12,643 nt of DNA from Verrucomicrobiota bacterium. Its GTDB lineage: Bacteria; Verrucomicrobiota; Verrucomicrobiia; Limisphaerales; UBA11358. The stretch is taken from positions 1 to 12,643 of the forward strand of contig JAMFSG010000018.1 in assembly GCA_026225155.1 (NCBI GenBank), read 5' to 3'. The notes below the pieces were generated by a model. It was not told where the DNA came from. It did no database searches and saw only the letters and a program-made list of their open reading frames with translations. Position numbers and translations under genes: made by a program. This document shows positions 6,535 through 12,643 of this stretch, in pieces. Positions within the stretch are counted from its first letter, which is position 1. Each line of letters starts with the position of its first letter.

Positions 6535-7365
6535 TTACCGTGAACCTTTTCCGCCCAACTGAATCGTCAATCCTTCACGCGCGGCGTCCACTTTTAATTT
6601 TCCTTTTTTCTTGGCCACGATTTGGCGGGCGTGTTTGACCAGCGCATCAATTTTTTTGTCGTCGTGGTCGGGGTCGTGATGGAAAAGATAAAGGTGTTTG
6701 ACGCCAGCTTGTAGCGCAAGCGCGACGGAATCGTCCACACAGCCGTGGCCCCAACCAATGTGTTCTTTGTATTCCGCGCGGTCGTATTGAGAATCGAGGA
6801 TCAGCACGTCGGCGTCGCGCACAAAATCAATCATGTCGCGGTCGGCACCGCCGGTGCGCGGTTCGGTGTCGGGAAAAAAAGCGACGATGCCGTCCGGCGA
6901 TACGAGCCGGTAACCGACACAAACGCCGGGATGATTCGCGCGTTGGGCGCGCACAAGCACGTCGCCGATGTCGAAATTAAAATCTTTTAGCTCCTCAATT
7001 TCGATGTTGCTGGGCAATTGCGAGAACGGCACGGGAAAATAAGTGCTTTCCATCTGGCCGGTAATCGCGGCGACGAGATTGTTGCGTGCACCTTCGGAAC
7101 CAAGAATGCGCAGCCGACAGCGCGATTCGTAGATCGGTGCAAAAAACGGCAAACCTTGAATGTGATCCCAATGCGTGTGCGAAAGGAGCAGCGTGAGGTT
7201 CAGCGGCTTTTTTTTGAATTCCGTGAGCAGCGACTGGCCGAGTTTGCGCAAACCGGTTCCCGCGTCGAGAATGATGATGTCTGCGCCGGAACGAATTTCG
7301 ATGCAAGTCGTGTTACCGCCGTAGCGCACAGTATTCGCGCCCGGCGTGGCGATGGAACCGCGCAC
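6535..7365 (-). CDS. Metallo-beta-lactamase-fold metal-dependent hydrolase (PhnP/RNase Z-like group, COG1235-type)
   Basis: The frame from GTG 7365 gives 276 residues of an MBL-fold hydrolase. Metal ligands: SHTHWDH (62-68: His63, His65, Asp67, His68), His145 (NHPG), Asp166 (FPDTE) and His230 (LFHHDPDH); Asp191 (LDSQY) is another conserved acid. Relatives cleave phosphodiester or similar bonds; the substrate here is unknown. The start is a puzzle: homologues begin with a first strand resembling MK(I/V)KFWGVRGS, and IKFWG is encoded just before GTG 7365 (7380-7366), but no ATG, GTG or TTG lies between it and the upstream in-frame TAA (7410-7408). The true start may be ATT 7380 or 7407, or the GTG with a trimmed strand. 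The gene ends next to ubiE and has tRNA-Lys upstream on the same strand. Confidence 0.9.
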   Translation of the reverse strand: MRGSIATPGANTVRYGGNTTCIEIRSGADIIILDAGTGLRKLGQSLLTEFKKKPLNLTLLLSHTHWDHIQGLPFFAPIYESRCRLRILGSEGARNNLVAAITGQMESTYFPVPFSQLPSNIEIEELKDFNFDIGDVLVRAQRANHPGVCVGYRLVSPDGIVAFFPDTEPRTGGADRDMIDFVRDADVLILDSQYDRAEYKEHIGWGHGCVDDSVALALQAGVKHLYLFHHDPDHDDKKIDALVKHARQIVAKKKGKLKVDAAREGLTIQLGGKGSR

Positions 7366-7452
7366 TCCCCAGAATTTAATTTGTGTTCCGCTTTTGATTT
7401 GTGAAATTTAACGCAGGAGCCGGTAAAAAACAAATTGAGAATATAGCGAGAG

Positions 7453-7480
7453 CCTTCGCATTCAGATATTTATGCGAAAG
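7453..7480 (-). terminator. Hairpin immediately 3' of tRNA-Lys
   Basis: On the minus strand CTTTCGCAT (7480-7472) pairs with ATGCGAAGG (7461-7453), nine pairs including one G-U, around a 10-base A/T-rich loop. It begins two bases after the encoded CCA. No clear T-run follows, so it may be a processing or weak termination structure rather than a strong intrinsic terminator. Confidence 0.35.
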
Positions 7481-7481
7481 T

Positions 7482-7557
7482 TGGTGGGCTGGCGGGGACT
7501 CGAACCCCGGACAAATGCCTTAAAAGGGCACTGCTCTACCAACTGAGCTACCAGCCC
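7482..7557 (-). tRNA. tRNA-Lys (anticodon TTT)
   Basis: A full cloverleaf on the minus strand, 76 nt with CCA encoded (7484-7482). Acceptor GGGCTGG pairs with CCAGCCC, discriminator A; D arm GCTC/GAGC; anticodon arm GTGCC-CTTTTAA-GGCAT with anticodon TTT; T arm CGGGG-TTCGAGT-CCCCG. tRNA-Lys(UUU) is a known class of substrate for MnmE-MnmG U34 modification, and mnmG lies later in this window. Confidence 0.97.
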
Positions 7558-7573
7558 AACCAATGGGGCGTGA

Positions 7574-7601
7574 ATTATGCCTTTATAAAATAAGATGGCA
7601 A
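7574..7601 (-). promoter_or_regulatory. Promoter of tRNA-Lys
   Basis: On the minus strand TTGCCA (7601-7596), 16 bases, then CATAAT (7579-7574; five of six to the consensus). The expected start point is about 10 bases before the mature tRNA 5' end. The -35 lies in the same GCTTGCCA octamer as at tRNA-Gly. Confidence 0.6.
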
Positions 7602-7668
7602 GCAGTTTCGCCGTCCGCCAAAAACCGGGTTGCATTTTTGAATTATCAAAATCTGGCCATCAATTCGG

Positions 7669-7698
7669 TTGGCAGAAACGCCGCGCGCCGTTTAACCT
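7669..7698 (+). promoter_or_regulatory. Possible promoter of the LptF/LptG-family gene
   Basis: TTGGCA (7669-7674), 18 bases, then TAACCT (7693-7698, TAnnnT), then 6 bases (GCGTCC) to ATG 7705. The 6-base gap equals that at ubiE, where it reads CTGTCC. The -10 is weak (three of six). Confidence 0.35.
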
Positions 7699-7704
7699 GC
7701 GTCC

Positions 7705-8826
7705 ATGCGGTTGCATGACCGATACCTTTTTCGCGAATTGTTCACGCCGCTGGCTTATTGCCTCGGCGGTTTTCTCGTGTTCTGGATTTCGTTTTTTTTC
7801 TTCACGGAACTGGAACATATGCAGGAAAGCAAACTGCATGCCCTCGATTGCGTGGAATATGCCGCCGCGATGACGCCGGGATTTTTTGTGATGGTGCTGC
7901 CCATCGCGCTGCTTCTGGCGTTGCTTTACGCGCTGACACATCATGCGCGTTACAATGAAATCACCGCTTTGCGCGCGGCGGGCGTGAGCTTGTGGCGTTT
8001 GTGCACCCCTTATTTTATTGTCGGCGTGGCCGCTGTCGGAGTTTATTTTGCGTTGAATGAACTGGTCGTTCCGCTTGGCAATGAATGGTCGGATCAAATC
8101 CTCAATCGCTACGTTAAAAAGGAAGGCACAGCCAAAAGCAAAACGCAGTTTGATAATAATGGCTTTCACAACAGCCGCGCCCACCGCACCTGGCAGTTTA
8201 ATAAATATGACGCTATTACGACGGCAGTGTTGAATCCCAATGTCACCTGGACATTGCCCGATGGTTCGTGGCAGGAACTTTTGGCTGATAGCGCAATTTA
8301 TACGAATGAAGTGTGGGCTTTTTCCAACGTGCAGATGTATGCCCAAGTTAATGGGCGCGGAAGTTTGGTTCCGTCGTTTTCCACCAATTACATCACCATG
8401 CCGGAATTCGAGGAAACGCCGAAACAGATTTTGCGGGAATTGAGATTCAGCGCCGCCAATGGATTGCTCGCGTCGCGCGGCGTGGACATTCCGTTATCGG
8501 AATTATGGCCATACCTGCGCCAAAATCCTGATGTTTCCGGCAAGGAAAAAGCCCGACTGCTGACAAAACTTCACGGCCGCATCGCCGCACCGTGGATGTG
8601 TCTGGTCGTCGTGTTCATTGCCATTCCATTTGGCGCGGCTCCCGGACGGCGGAATCTTTTCTTTGGCGTCGCCGGCAGCATCTTCATTTGTTTCGCTTTT
8701 TTTGTTTTGCAACAAGTCGGATTGGCTTTGGGTATGAATGGTTATTTACCCGCCTGGCTCGCCGCGTGGCTGCCAAATTTGATATTCGCCACCCTCGGAA
8801 TTTTTCTTACATTGCGAATCCGTTGA
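7705..8826 (+). CDS. LptF/LptG (YjgP/YjgQ) family LPS-transport permease
   Basis: This 373-residue inner-membrane protein has the family's layout: three N-terminal helices (about 14-34, 56-78, 101-121), a large periplasmic beta-rich domain (about 122-285) and three C-terminal helices (about 296-312, 318-340, 349-370). The conserved coupling-helix segment NEITALRAAGVSLWRL (84-99), which contacts the ABC ATPase LptB, and KLHGRIAAPWMCLVVVFIA (288-306) before helix 4 are typical. With LptB and its paired permease it extracts lipopolysaccharide from the inner membrane and feeds the LptC/A/D bridge. I cannot separate LptF from LptG by eye, and no second permease adjoins it. The start ATG 7705 has no Shine-Dalgarno but has a promoter-like pair just upstream. 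Confidence 0.9.
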   Translation: MRLHDRYLFRELFTPLAYCLGGFLVFWISFFFFTELEHMQESKLHALDCVEYAAAMTPGFFVMVLPIALLLALLYALTHHARYNEITALRAAGVSLWRLCTPYFIVGVAAVGVYFALNELVVPLGNEWSDQILNRYVKKEGTAKSKTQFDNNGFHNSRAHRTWQFNKYDAITTAVLNPNVTWTLPDGSWQELLADSAIYTNEVWAFSNVQMYAQVNGRGSLVPSFSTNYITMPEFEETPKQILRELRFSAANGLLASRGVDIPLSELWPYLRQNPDVSGKEKARLLTKLHGRIAAPWMCLVVVFIAIPFGAAPGRRNLFFGVAGSIFICFAFFVLQQVGLALGMNGYLPAWLAAWLPNLIFATLGIFLTLRIR

Positions 8827-8832
8827 GTTTTT

Positions 8833-8919
8833 AGTTTTGAATTTTCTGTTTTGAGTTCTACTTTGGACGCGCGAGTTTTTGGCCGCCAACTAAAAGCTCA
8901 AAATTAAAAATTCAAAACT
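8833..8919. repeat. Large imperfect inverted repeat before the kinase gene, with 7-base periodicity
   Basis: The arm 8833-8855 and the reverse complement of 8897-8919 match at 20 of 23 positions; all three mismatches are adjacent in the middle. The loop is 41 bases (8856-8896), and weaker similarity continues into it. Each arm is made of drifting heptamers (AGTTTTG AATTTTC TGTTTTG on the left; TCAAAAT TAAAAAT TCAAAAC on the right). It fills the 96-base gap between the permease stop and the kinase start and could form a strong hairpin in RNA or DNA. Confidence 0.85.
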
Positions 8920-8922
8920 GAT

Positions 8923-10656
8923 TTGGTGACCGAGGAATTTTCAAAACCAAAATTGACGCCGGAGCGGATGAGTTTGCTCTACCAAGTGAGCAACGTCATC
9001 CACTCGACGCTTGATTCGCAGGAGGCGCTGCAACTTATCGTCAGCGAAGCCGTCCGCGTCATGCGTGCATCCAGCGGTTCGCTCGTGCTCATCAATCCCA
9101 CCACGAATTTTCTCGAAATTCACGCCGCGCAAAATCTTTCTTCCGCCGCGCGGAAATTAAAATTGCGCGTCGGCGAAGGCATCACCGGCTGGGTCGCGCG
9201 CCACGGCAAACCCGCGCGCGTCGGCGACGTGACGCAGGACAAACGCTACGTCAGCGTCCGCCGCGATGTTTGTTCGGAACTCGCCGTGCCGTTGGAAGTC
9301 AAAGGCGAAGTTCGCGGCGTCATCAACGTGGATTCCGACCGCGCCAACGCTTTTTCCGCCGACGACCAAGAATTGTTGCAGGAACTTGCCATTCAAGCAG
9401 CCAAAGTCATCCACAATACTTGGCTCTACGAACAATTGCGTCTGAAAGTGATGTTGTTCGAGTCGCTCGCCAGCGTCAGCCGCACCATCAATTCCACTTT
9501 GAATTTGGACGAAGCGTTGCGTGCCATTACCCGCGAAGCCTGCGAATTGATGCGTGCGCGGATGTGTTCGCTGATGTTGCTCGATGAAACCCGCGATTGG
9601 CTCGATCTGCGCGCCAGTTATGGCGCTGGCGATGCTTACATCAAAAAGCCGCGCCTCGGCGTCGAAGAAAGTTTGATCGGCGTCGTCGTCCGCCGCAAAA
9701 AAGCATTGCAAGTGGCTAATGTGCAATCAGATACGCGTTATCAAAACGTGGAACTTGCCCGGCGCGAAAATCTGGTTTCGCTTTTAAGCGTCCCGCTGGT
9801 TTTTTCCGGCCAAACCATTGGCGCGCTAAATGTTTATACCGCAAGGCTTTACAACTTTTCAAATGAAGAGATTAAAATTTTAAGCGCGCTGGCGGAGCTG
9901 TCGGCCATCGCCATTGAAAAAGCCCGGCTTTACGAACGTTTGGTGGATGTTGAAGAACAGTTGCGACAAAACGAAAAACTTTCCGCACTTGGTTTGCTGG
10001 CCGCTGAAGTGGCTCATGAAATTCGCAACCCATTGACAGTTATGAAGTTGCTTTATCATTCATTAGATCTGAAATTTGAACCAAACGACCCGCGCGCAAA
10101 AGACACGAAAATCATTGAATCCAAAATTGAACATCTAAACAAGATTGTAGAGCAGATATTGGATTTTGCCCGCACAACTGAACCGAAATTCGACCCCGTT
10201 AACATTAATGATTTGGTAGATGAGCTTGGTTTACTCGTCCGGCACAAGTTGGCAAACCAAAACGTCAGACTCTTGCGCGATTTACAGCCAAATTTACCAT
10301 TAGTTCTTGGTGATGCGCCCCAACTTGAGCAAGCTTTCTTGAATTTGATCCTAAATGCCACGGAAGCGATGGTAGATGGCGGTTCGTTAACAGTAAAGTC
10401 GCGTTCAATTCAGAATTCCGATAATTCGGCACAGGTCATTTTAGAGTTCAAAGACACTGGCAACGGCATGAGCGAAGAACAGCAAAAACGTGCTTTCAAA
10501 GCAGTTTTGGCAACTACGAAAACTAAAGGTTCTGGACTTGGCCTGGCGATTGTTGGTCGCATCATAGAAACTCATCAAGGACAAATTCGCATTCAGTCGC
10601 GAGTTGGTCGCGGCACAACCATCCGCATTACCTTGCCAGTGATGCCGGGAAAATGA
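8923..10656 (+). CDS. Soluble sensor histidine kinase with two GAF domains
   Basis: Counting from TTG 8923 the protein has 577 residues. GAF 1 is at about 25-165 (GVINVDS near 132-138) and GAF 2 at about 180-335 (GALNVYT near 300-306), joined by repeated STLDSQEAL/STLNLDEAL-type helices. A short coiled linker (336-352) leads to the HisKA domain with the phospho-accepting His365 in AAEVAHEIRNPLTVMK (360-375). The HATPase domain has an N box (LNLILNATEAM, Asn478), G1 (DTGNGM, 511-516), an unusual F box (FKAVLATTK) and G2 (KGSGLGLAI). No transmembrane segment is visible, so it senses a cytoplasmic ligand or redox/light cue of unknown identity. The start could be TTG 8923, GTG 8926 or ATG 8968; only the last has a GGAG nearby, and all precede GAF 1. 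No receiver gene adjoins it. Base composition falls part-way through. Confidence 0.92.
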   Translation: MVTEEFSKPKLTPERMSLLYQVSNVIHSTLDSQEALQLIVSEAVRVMRASSGSLVLINPTTNFLEIHAAQNLSSAARKLKLRVGEGITGWVARHGKPARVGDVTQDKRYVSVRRDVCSELAVPLEVKGEVRGVINVDSDRANAFSADDQELLQELAIQAAKVIHNTWLYEQLRLKVMLFESLASVSRTINSTLNLDEALRAITREACELMRARMCSLMLLDETRDWLDLRASYGAGDAYIKKPRLGVEESLIGVVVRRKKALQVANVQSDTRYQNVELARRENLVSLLSVPLVFSGQTIGALNVYTARLYNFSNEEIKILSALAELSAIAIEKARLYERLVDVEEQLRQNEKLSALGLLAAEVAHEIRNPLTVMKLLYHSLDLKFEPNDPRAKDTKIIESKIEHLNKIVEQILDFARTTEPKFDPVNINDLVDELGLLVRHKLANQNVRLLRDLQPNLPLVLGDAPQLEQAFLNLILNATEAMVDGGSLTVKSRSIQNSDNSAQVILEFKDTGNGMSEEQQKRAFKAVLATTKTKGSGLGLAIVGRIIETHQGQIRIQSRVGRGTTIRITLPVMPGK

Positions 10657-10743
10657 TTTTGAAGGAATTGGTTTGATCGAACTTGAGTGGGAGTTTTTAT
10701 CGGAAATTGTGGAAGCGGAACTAAGATGCGCGGGTGACAATCT

Positions 10744-10772
10744 AAATTGAACCATTCAATTTTGTTCAATTT
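10744..10772. promoter_or_regulatory. Overlapping alternative hairpins upstream of mnmG
   Basis: AAATTGAAC (10744-10752) is perfectly complementary to GTTCAATTT (10764-10772). Inside it, AATTGAA (10745-10751) is also perfectly complementary to TTCAATT (10755-10761). The two structures share the left arm and cannot both form. They lie in the 173-base gap between the kinase and mnmG, otherwise an A/T-rich stretch in which I find no gene. Confidence 0.4.
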
Positions 10773-10788
10773 GGTCTCAATTAAAAAC

Positions 10789-10817
10789 TCGAAATGCAAT
10801 GTTTAGTTAAGTAGAAT
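10789..10817 (+). promoter_or_regulatory. Possible promoter of mnmG
   Basis: TAGAAT (10812-10817; five of six to the -10 consensus) with TCGAAA 17 bases upstream (10789-10794; four of six to TTGACA). The ATG at 10830 is 12 bases beyond the -10, so the leader would be very short. The hairpin pair lies just upstream of the -35. Confidence 0.35.
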
Positions 10818-10829
10818 GATTCGTTCTTC

Positions 10830-12643
10830 ATGTTTATCTATCCAAAAAAATACGATGTGATTATAGTGGGTGCCGGTCATGCTGGGGTCGAGGCTGCGCT
10901 GGCATCGGCAAGAATGGGCTGTGAGACGCTTTTATTGACCATCAATGCCGATTCAATTGGGCAGATGTCTTGTAATCCTGCCATCGGCGGATTGGCGAAA
11001 GGGCATTTGGCGCGCGAAATTGATGCGCTTGGCGGTGAAATCGGCAAAGCCACCGATATGACTGGGCTGCAGTTCAGAATGCTCAACACAAAAAAAGGTC
11101 CCGCTGTTTGGGCTCCACGCGCACAATGTGATAAAAAGGCTTATCAGTTCAGATTAAAATGGGTTTGCGAGTCCGAGCCGAATCTTGACGTCAAACAAGG
11201 CCAATCAGCCAAAATTCTTCACAAAGATGGTTTTGCGGTTGGAATTGAGACCACGCTTGAAGTTCAATACTTTGGCAAGGCAGTTATTATTACGACCGGC
11301 ACTTTCTTGCGTGGCTTGATGCACATTGGATCAAATCAGCAATCTGGTGGACGCGCTGGTGATTCAGCGGCGATGAGTCTTTCGGGCTCGTTGAAAGAAA
11401 TCGGTCTCGAACTTGGCCGATTAAAAACCGGCACACCGCCGCGTTTGCTGCGTCGTTCGATTGACTTCGCGAAAATGGAGCCACAATACGGCGATGAACC
11501 GGTTCCATATTTTACATTTTGGAAAGATGATTTGTTCCACATGGAACAATCGCACATTCCGTCGCCGGTTTTGAATCTTTCAAATGGTAAATATCCGCCG
11601 GGTTCTATCTTGGATCGGATCAACGGCCAACTACCGTGTCATATCACTTTCACGACTCAAAAAACGGCGGAGATTATTCGTAAAAATTTACACAAGTCGC
11701 CGATGTATTCGGGACAGATTGAAGGTATCGGTCCACGCTATTGTCCATCCATTGAAGATAAAATCGTAAAATTTGCCGAAAAGGAACGGCATCAGATTTT
11801 TCTGGAGCCGGAAGGAATTGGCACGGATGAATTTTACGTCAACGGTTGTTCGACTAGCTTGCCGTTTGAAGTTCAAGTGGACATGGTGCGGACAATCATC
11901 GGTTGCGAGAATGCCGAAATTTTGCGCCCGGCTTATGCAGTTGAATATGACTTTGCTTTTCCGACGCAATTGCATCCAACGCTTGAAACGAAGGTCTGCG
12001 GCAATCTATTTTTAGCCGGTCAAATCAATGGCACGTCAGGTTACGAAGAAGCTTCGGCACAAGGATTGATGGCAGGAATCAATGCCGTCCAAAAAATCAA
12101 AAATCTTGAACCAATTGTTTTGCGGCGCGATCAAGCTTATATCGGCGTGTTGATTGATGATTTGGTGACCAAGGGAACTTCGGAACCCTATCGGATGTTC
12201 ACGTCGCGCGCGGAATATCGTTTGCTTTTGCGACAGGATAATGCGGACTTGAGATTGAGTCAAATTGGCTCTAATATTGAATTATTGCCGACACGAAACA
12301 GAGACAAATTTGCAGCCAAAAGAGACGCCATTCAAAACGAGTTAAGTCGTTTGAATAAAACATTTTACGAAAAAAATTTGCTCGCAAAAATTCTTTCGCG
12401 ACCGGAAATGAATTATCGCGATTTGCCAAATCGCCAGGAGAATTTGTCTGATGAAGTCATCCAGCAGGTTGAGATTGCAATCAAGTATGCGGGCTACATA
12501 GACCGGCAAGAAATTGAAGTGGAGCGGACCAAAAAATTAGAAGACAAAAATATTCCTGACACCTTTGATTATGCAACGGTTCCAAGCTTGCGGTTGGAGG
12601 CGCGGCAGAAATTGACAAAAATCCGTCCGCGCACCATTGGCCA
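10830..12643 (+). CDS. mnmG: tRNA uridine-5-carboxymethylaminomethyl modification enzyme MnmG (GidA), 3' end beyond window
   Basis: The frame is open from ATG 10830 to the window edge: 604 codons, with roughly 30-50 residues missing. MnmG, with the GTPase MnmE, installs the carboxymethylaminomethyl group on U34 of tRNAs such as Lys, Glu, Gln, Leu and Arg. It has the FAD-binding VGAGHAGVEA (13-22), SCNPAIGGLAKGHL (47-60), the first GidA signature GPRYCPSIEDKIVKF (301-315), the second spanning 396-419 (AGQ, GYEE, QGLMAG, NA), EPYRMFTSRAEYRLLLRQDN (452-471) and the C-terminal RPRTIG (599-604). Relative to the E. coli protein as I recall it, about 27 extra residues lie between FTF (228-230) and LPCHIT (268-273). 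The gene is less G+C-rich than those before the kinase. ATG 10830 is the only sensible start; no Shine-Dalgarno. Confidence 0.96.
   Translation, partial: MFIYPKKYDVIIVGAGHAGVEAALASARMGCETLLLTINADSIGQMSCNPAIGGLAKGHLAREIDALGGEIGKATDMTGLQFRMLNTKKGPAVWAPRAQCDKKAYQFRLKWVCESEPNLDVKQGQSAKILHKDGFAVGIETTLEVQYFGKAVIITTGTFLRGLMHIGSNQQSGGRAGDSAAMSLSGSLKEIGLELGRLKTGTPPRLLRRSIDFAKMEPQYGDEPVPYFTFWKDDLFHMEQSHIPSPVLNLSNGKYPPGSILDRINGQLPCHITFTTQKTAEIIRKNLHKSPMYSGQIEGIGPRYCPSIEDKIVKFAEKERHQIFLEPEGIGTDEFYVNGCSTSLPFEVQVDMVRTIIGCENAEILRPAYAVEYDFAFPTQLHPTLETKVCGNLFLAGQINGTSGYEEASAQGLMAGINAVQKIKNLEPIVLRRDQAYIGVLIDDLVTKGTSEPYRMFTSRAEYRLLLRQDNADLRLSQIGSNIELLPTRNRDKFAAKRDAIQNELSRLNKTFYEKNLLAKILSRPEMNYRDLPNRQENLSDEVIQQVEIAIKYAGYIDRQEIEVERTKKLEDKNIPDTFDYATVPSLRLEARQKLTKIRPRTIG

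Noticed and set aside
7660..8346. Open frame of 228 codons on the minus strand
   Set aside because: It is antisense to the LptF/LptG-family gene and has no recognisable motif.
1..12643. A hidden defence island or mobile element carrying the window's genes
   Set aside because: Every gene with a recognised family is a housekeeping type; I see no transposase, integrase, nuclease, toxin or long terminal inverted repeats. tRNA genes can serve as attachment sites, but neither is followed by a repeated 3' fragment that I can find.
12600..12643. Truncated mnmG pseudogene
   Set aside because: The frame is intact and simply reaches the window edge inside the conserved RPxTIG motif near the end of the protein.

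Overview
The window looks like a stretch of chromosomal housekeeping sequence from a Gram-negative bacterium. My best guess is Verrucomicrobiota or a close relative of that superphylum, held with moderate confidence. The reasons are an LptF/LptG permease (an LPS-type outer membrane), a UbiE/MenG quinone methyltransferase, an almost complete absence of Shine-Dalgarno sequences, and in-frame heptanucleotide repeats of a kind I recall from environmental Verrucomicrobiota and Planctomycetota. I see no phage, insertion sequence, integron, CRISPR array or toxin-antitoxin module.

Layout. 1-906 (-): secreted alpha/beta hydrolase, cut by the window edge. 991-1866 (+): YeaD-type hexose-6-phosphate epimerase. 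1869-2315 (-): AhpD-like CxxC protein. 2370-4532 (+): DinG-family Fe-S helicase. 4538-4942 (-): small two-helix membrane protein with a paired-CxxC tail. 5024-5099 (-): tRNA-Gly(GCC). 5157-5579 (-): single-domain response regulator. 5694-6446 (+): UbiE/MenG. 6535 to about 7365/7380 (-): metallo-beta-lactamase-fold hydrolase. 7482-7557 (-): tRNA-Lys(TTT). 7705-8826 (+): LptF/LptG-family permease. 8923-10656 (+): soluble double-GAF sensor histidine kinase. 10830-12643 (+): mnmG, lacking only its C-terminal end. Genes face both ways and are tightly packed: convergent pairs are 2 and 5 bases apart. There is no large operon; most genes appear to be independent units.

How the parts relate. They serve separate household functions: sugar-phosphate anomer balance, peroxide/thiol chemistry, DNA repair, menaquinone synthesis, LPS export, signalling and tRNA wobble modification. 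The one functional link is that MnmG modifies U34 of tRNAs of the type encoded at 7482-7557. The orphan kinase and the orphan receiver protein could be partners, but nothing in the window shows it.

Most interesting structure. (1) Heptanucleotide tandem repeats occur at three places: in frame in dinG, in frame in ubiE, and as a long inverted pair before the kinase. Seven and three share no factor, so such a repeat reads as the same seven-codon cycle in every frame. (2) Several genes have a promoter-like TTGCnn / 16-18 bases / -10-like hexamer ending only 6-9 bases before the start codon and have no Shine-Dalgarno, which suggests leaderless transcripts. (3) The metallo-hydrolase's conserved N-terminal motif is encoded upstream of its first ordinary start codon. 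(4) Base composition drops sharply part-way through the kinase gene and stays lower through mnmG.
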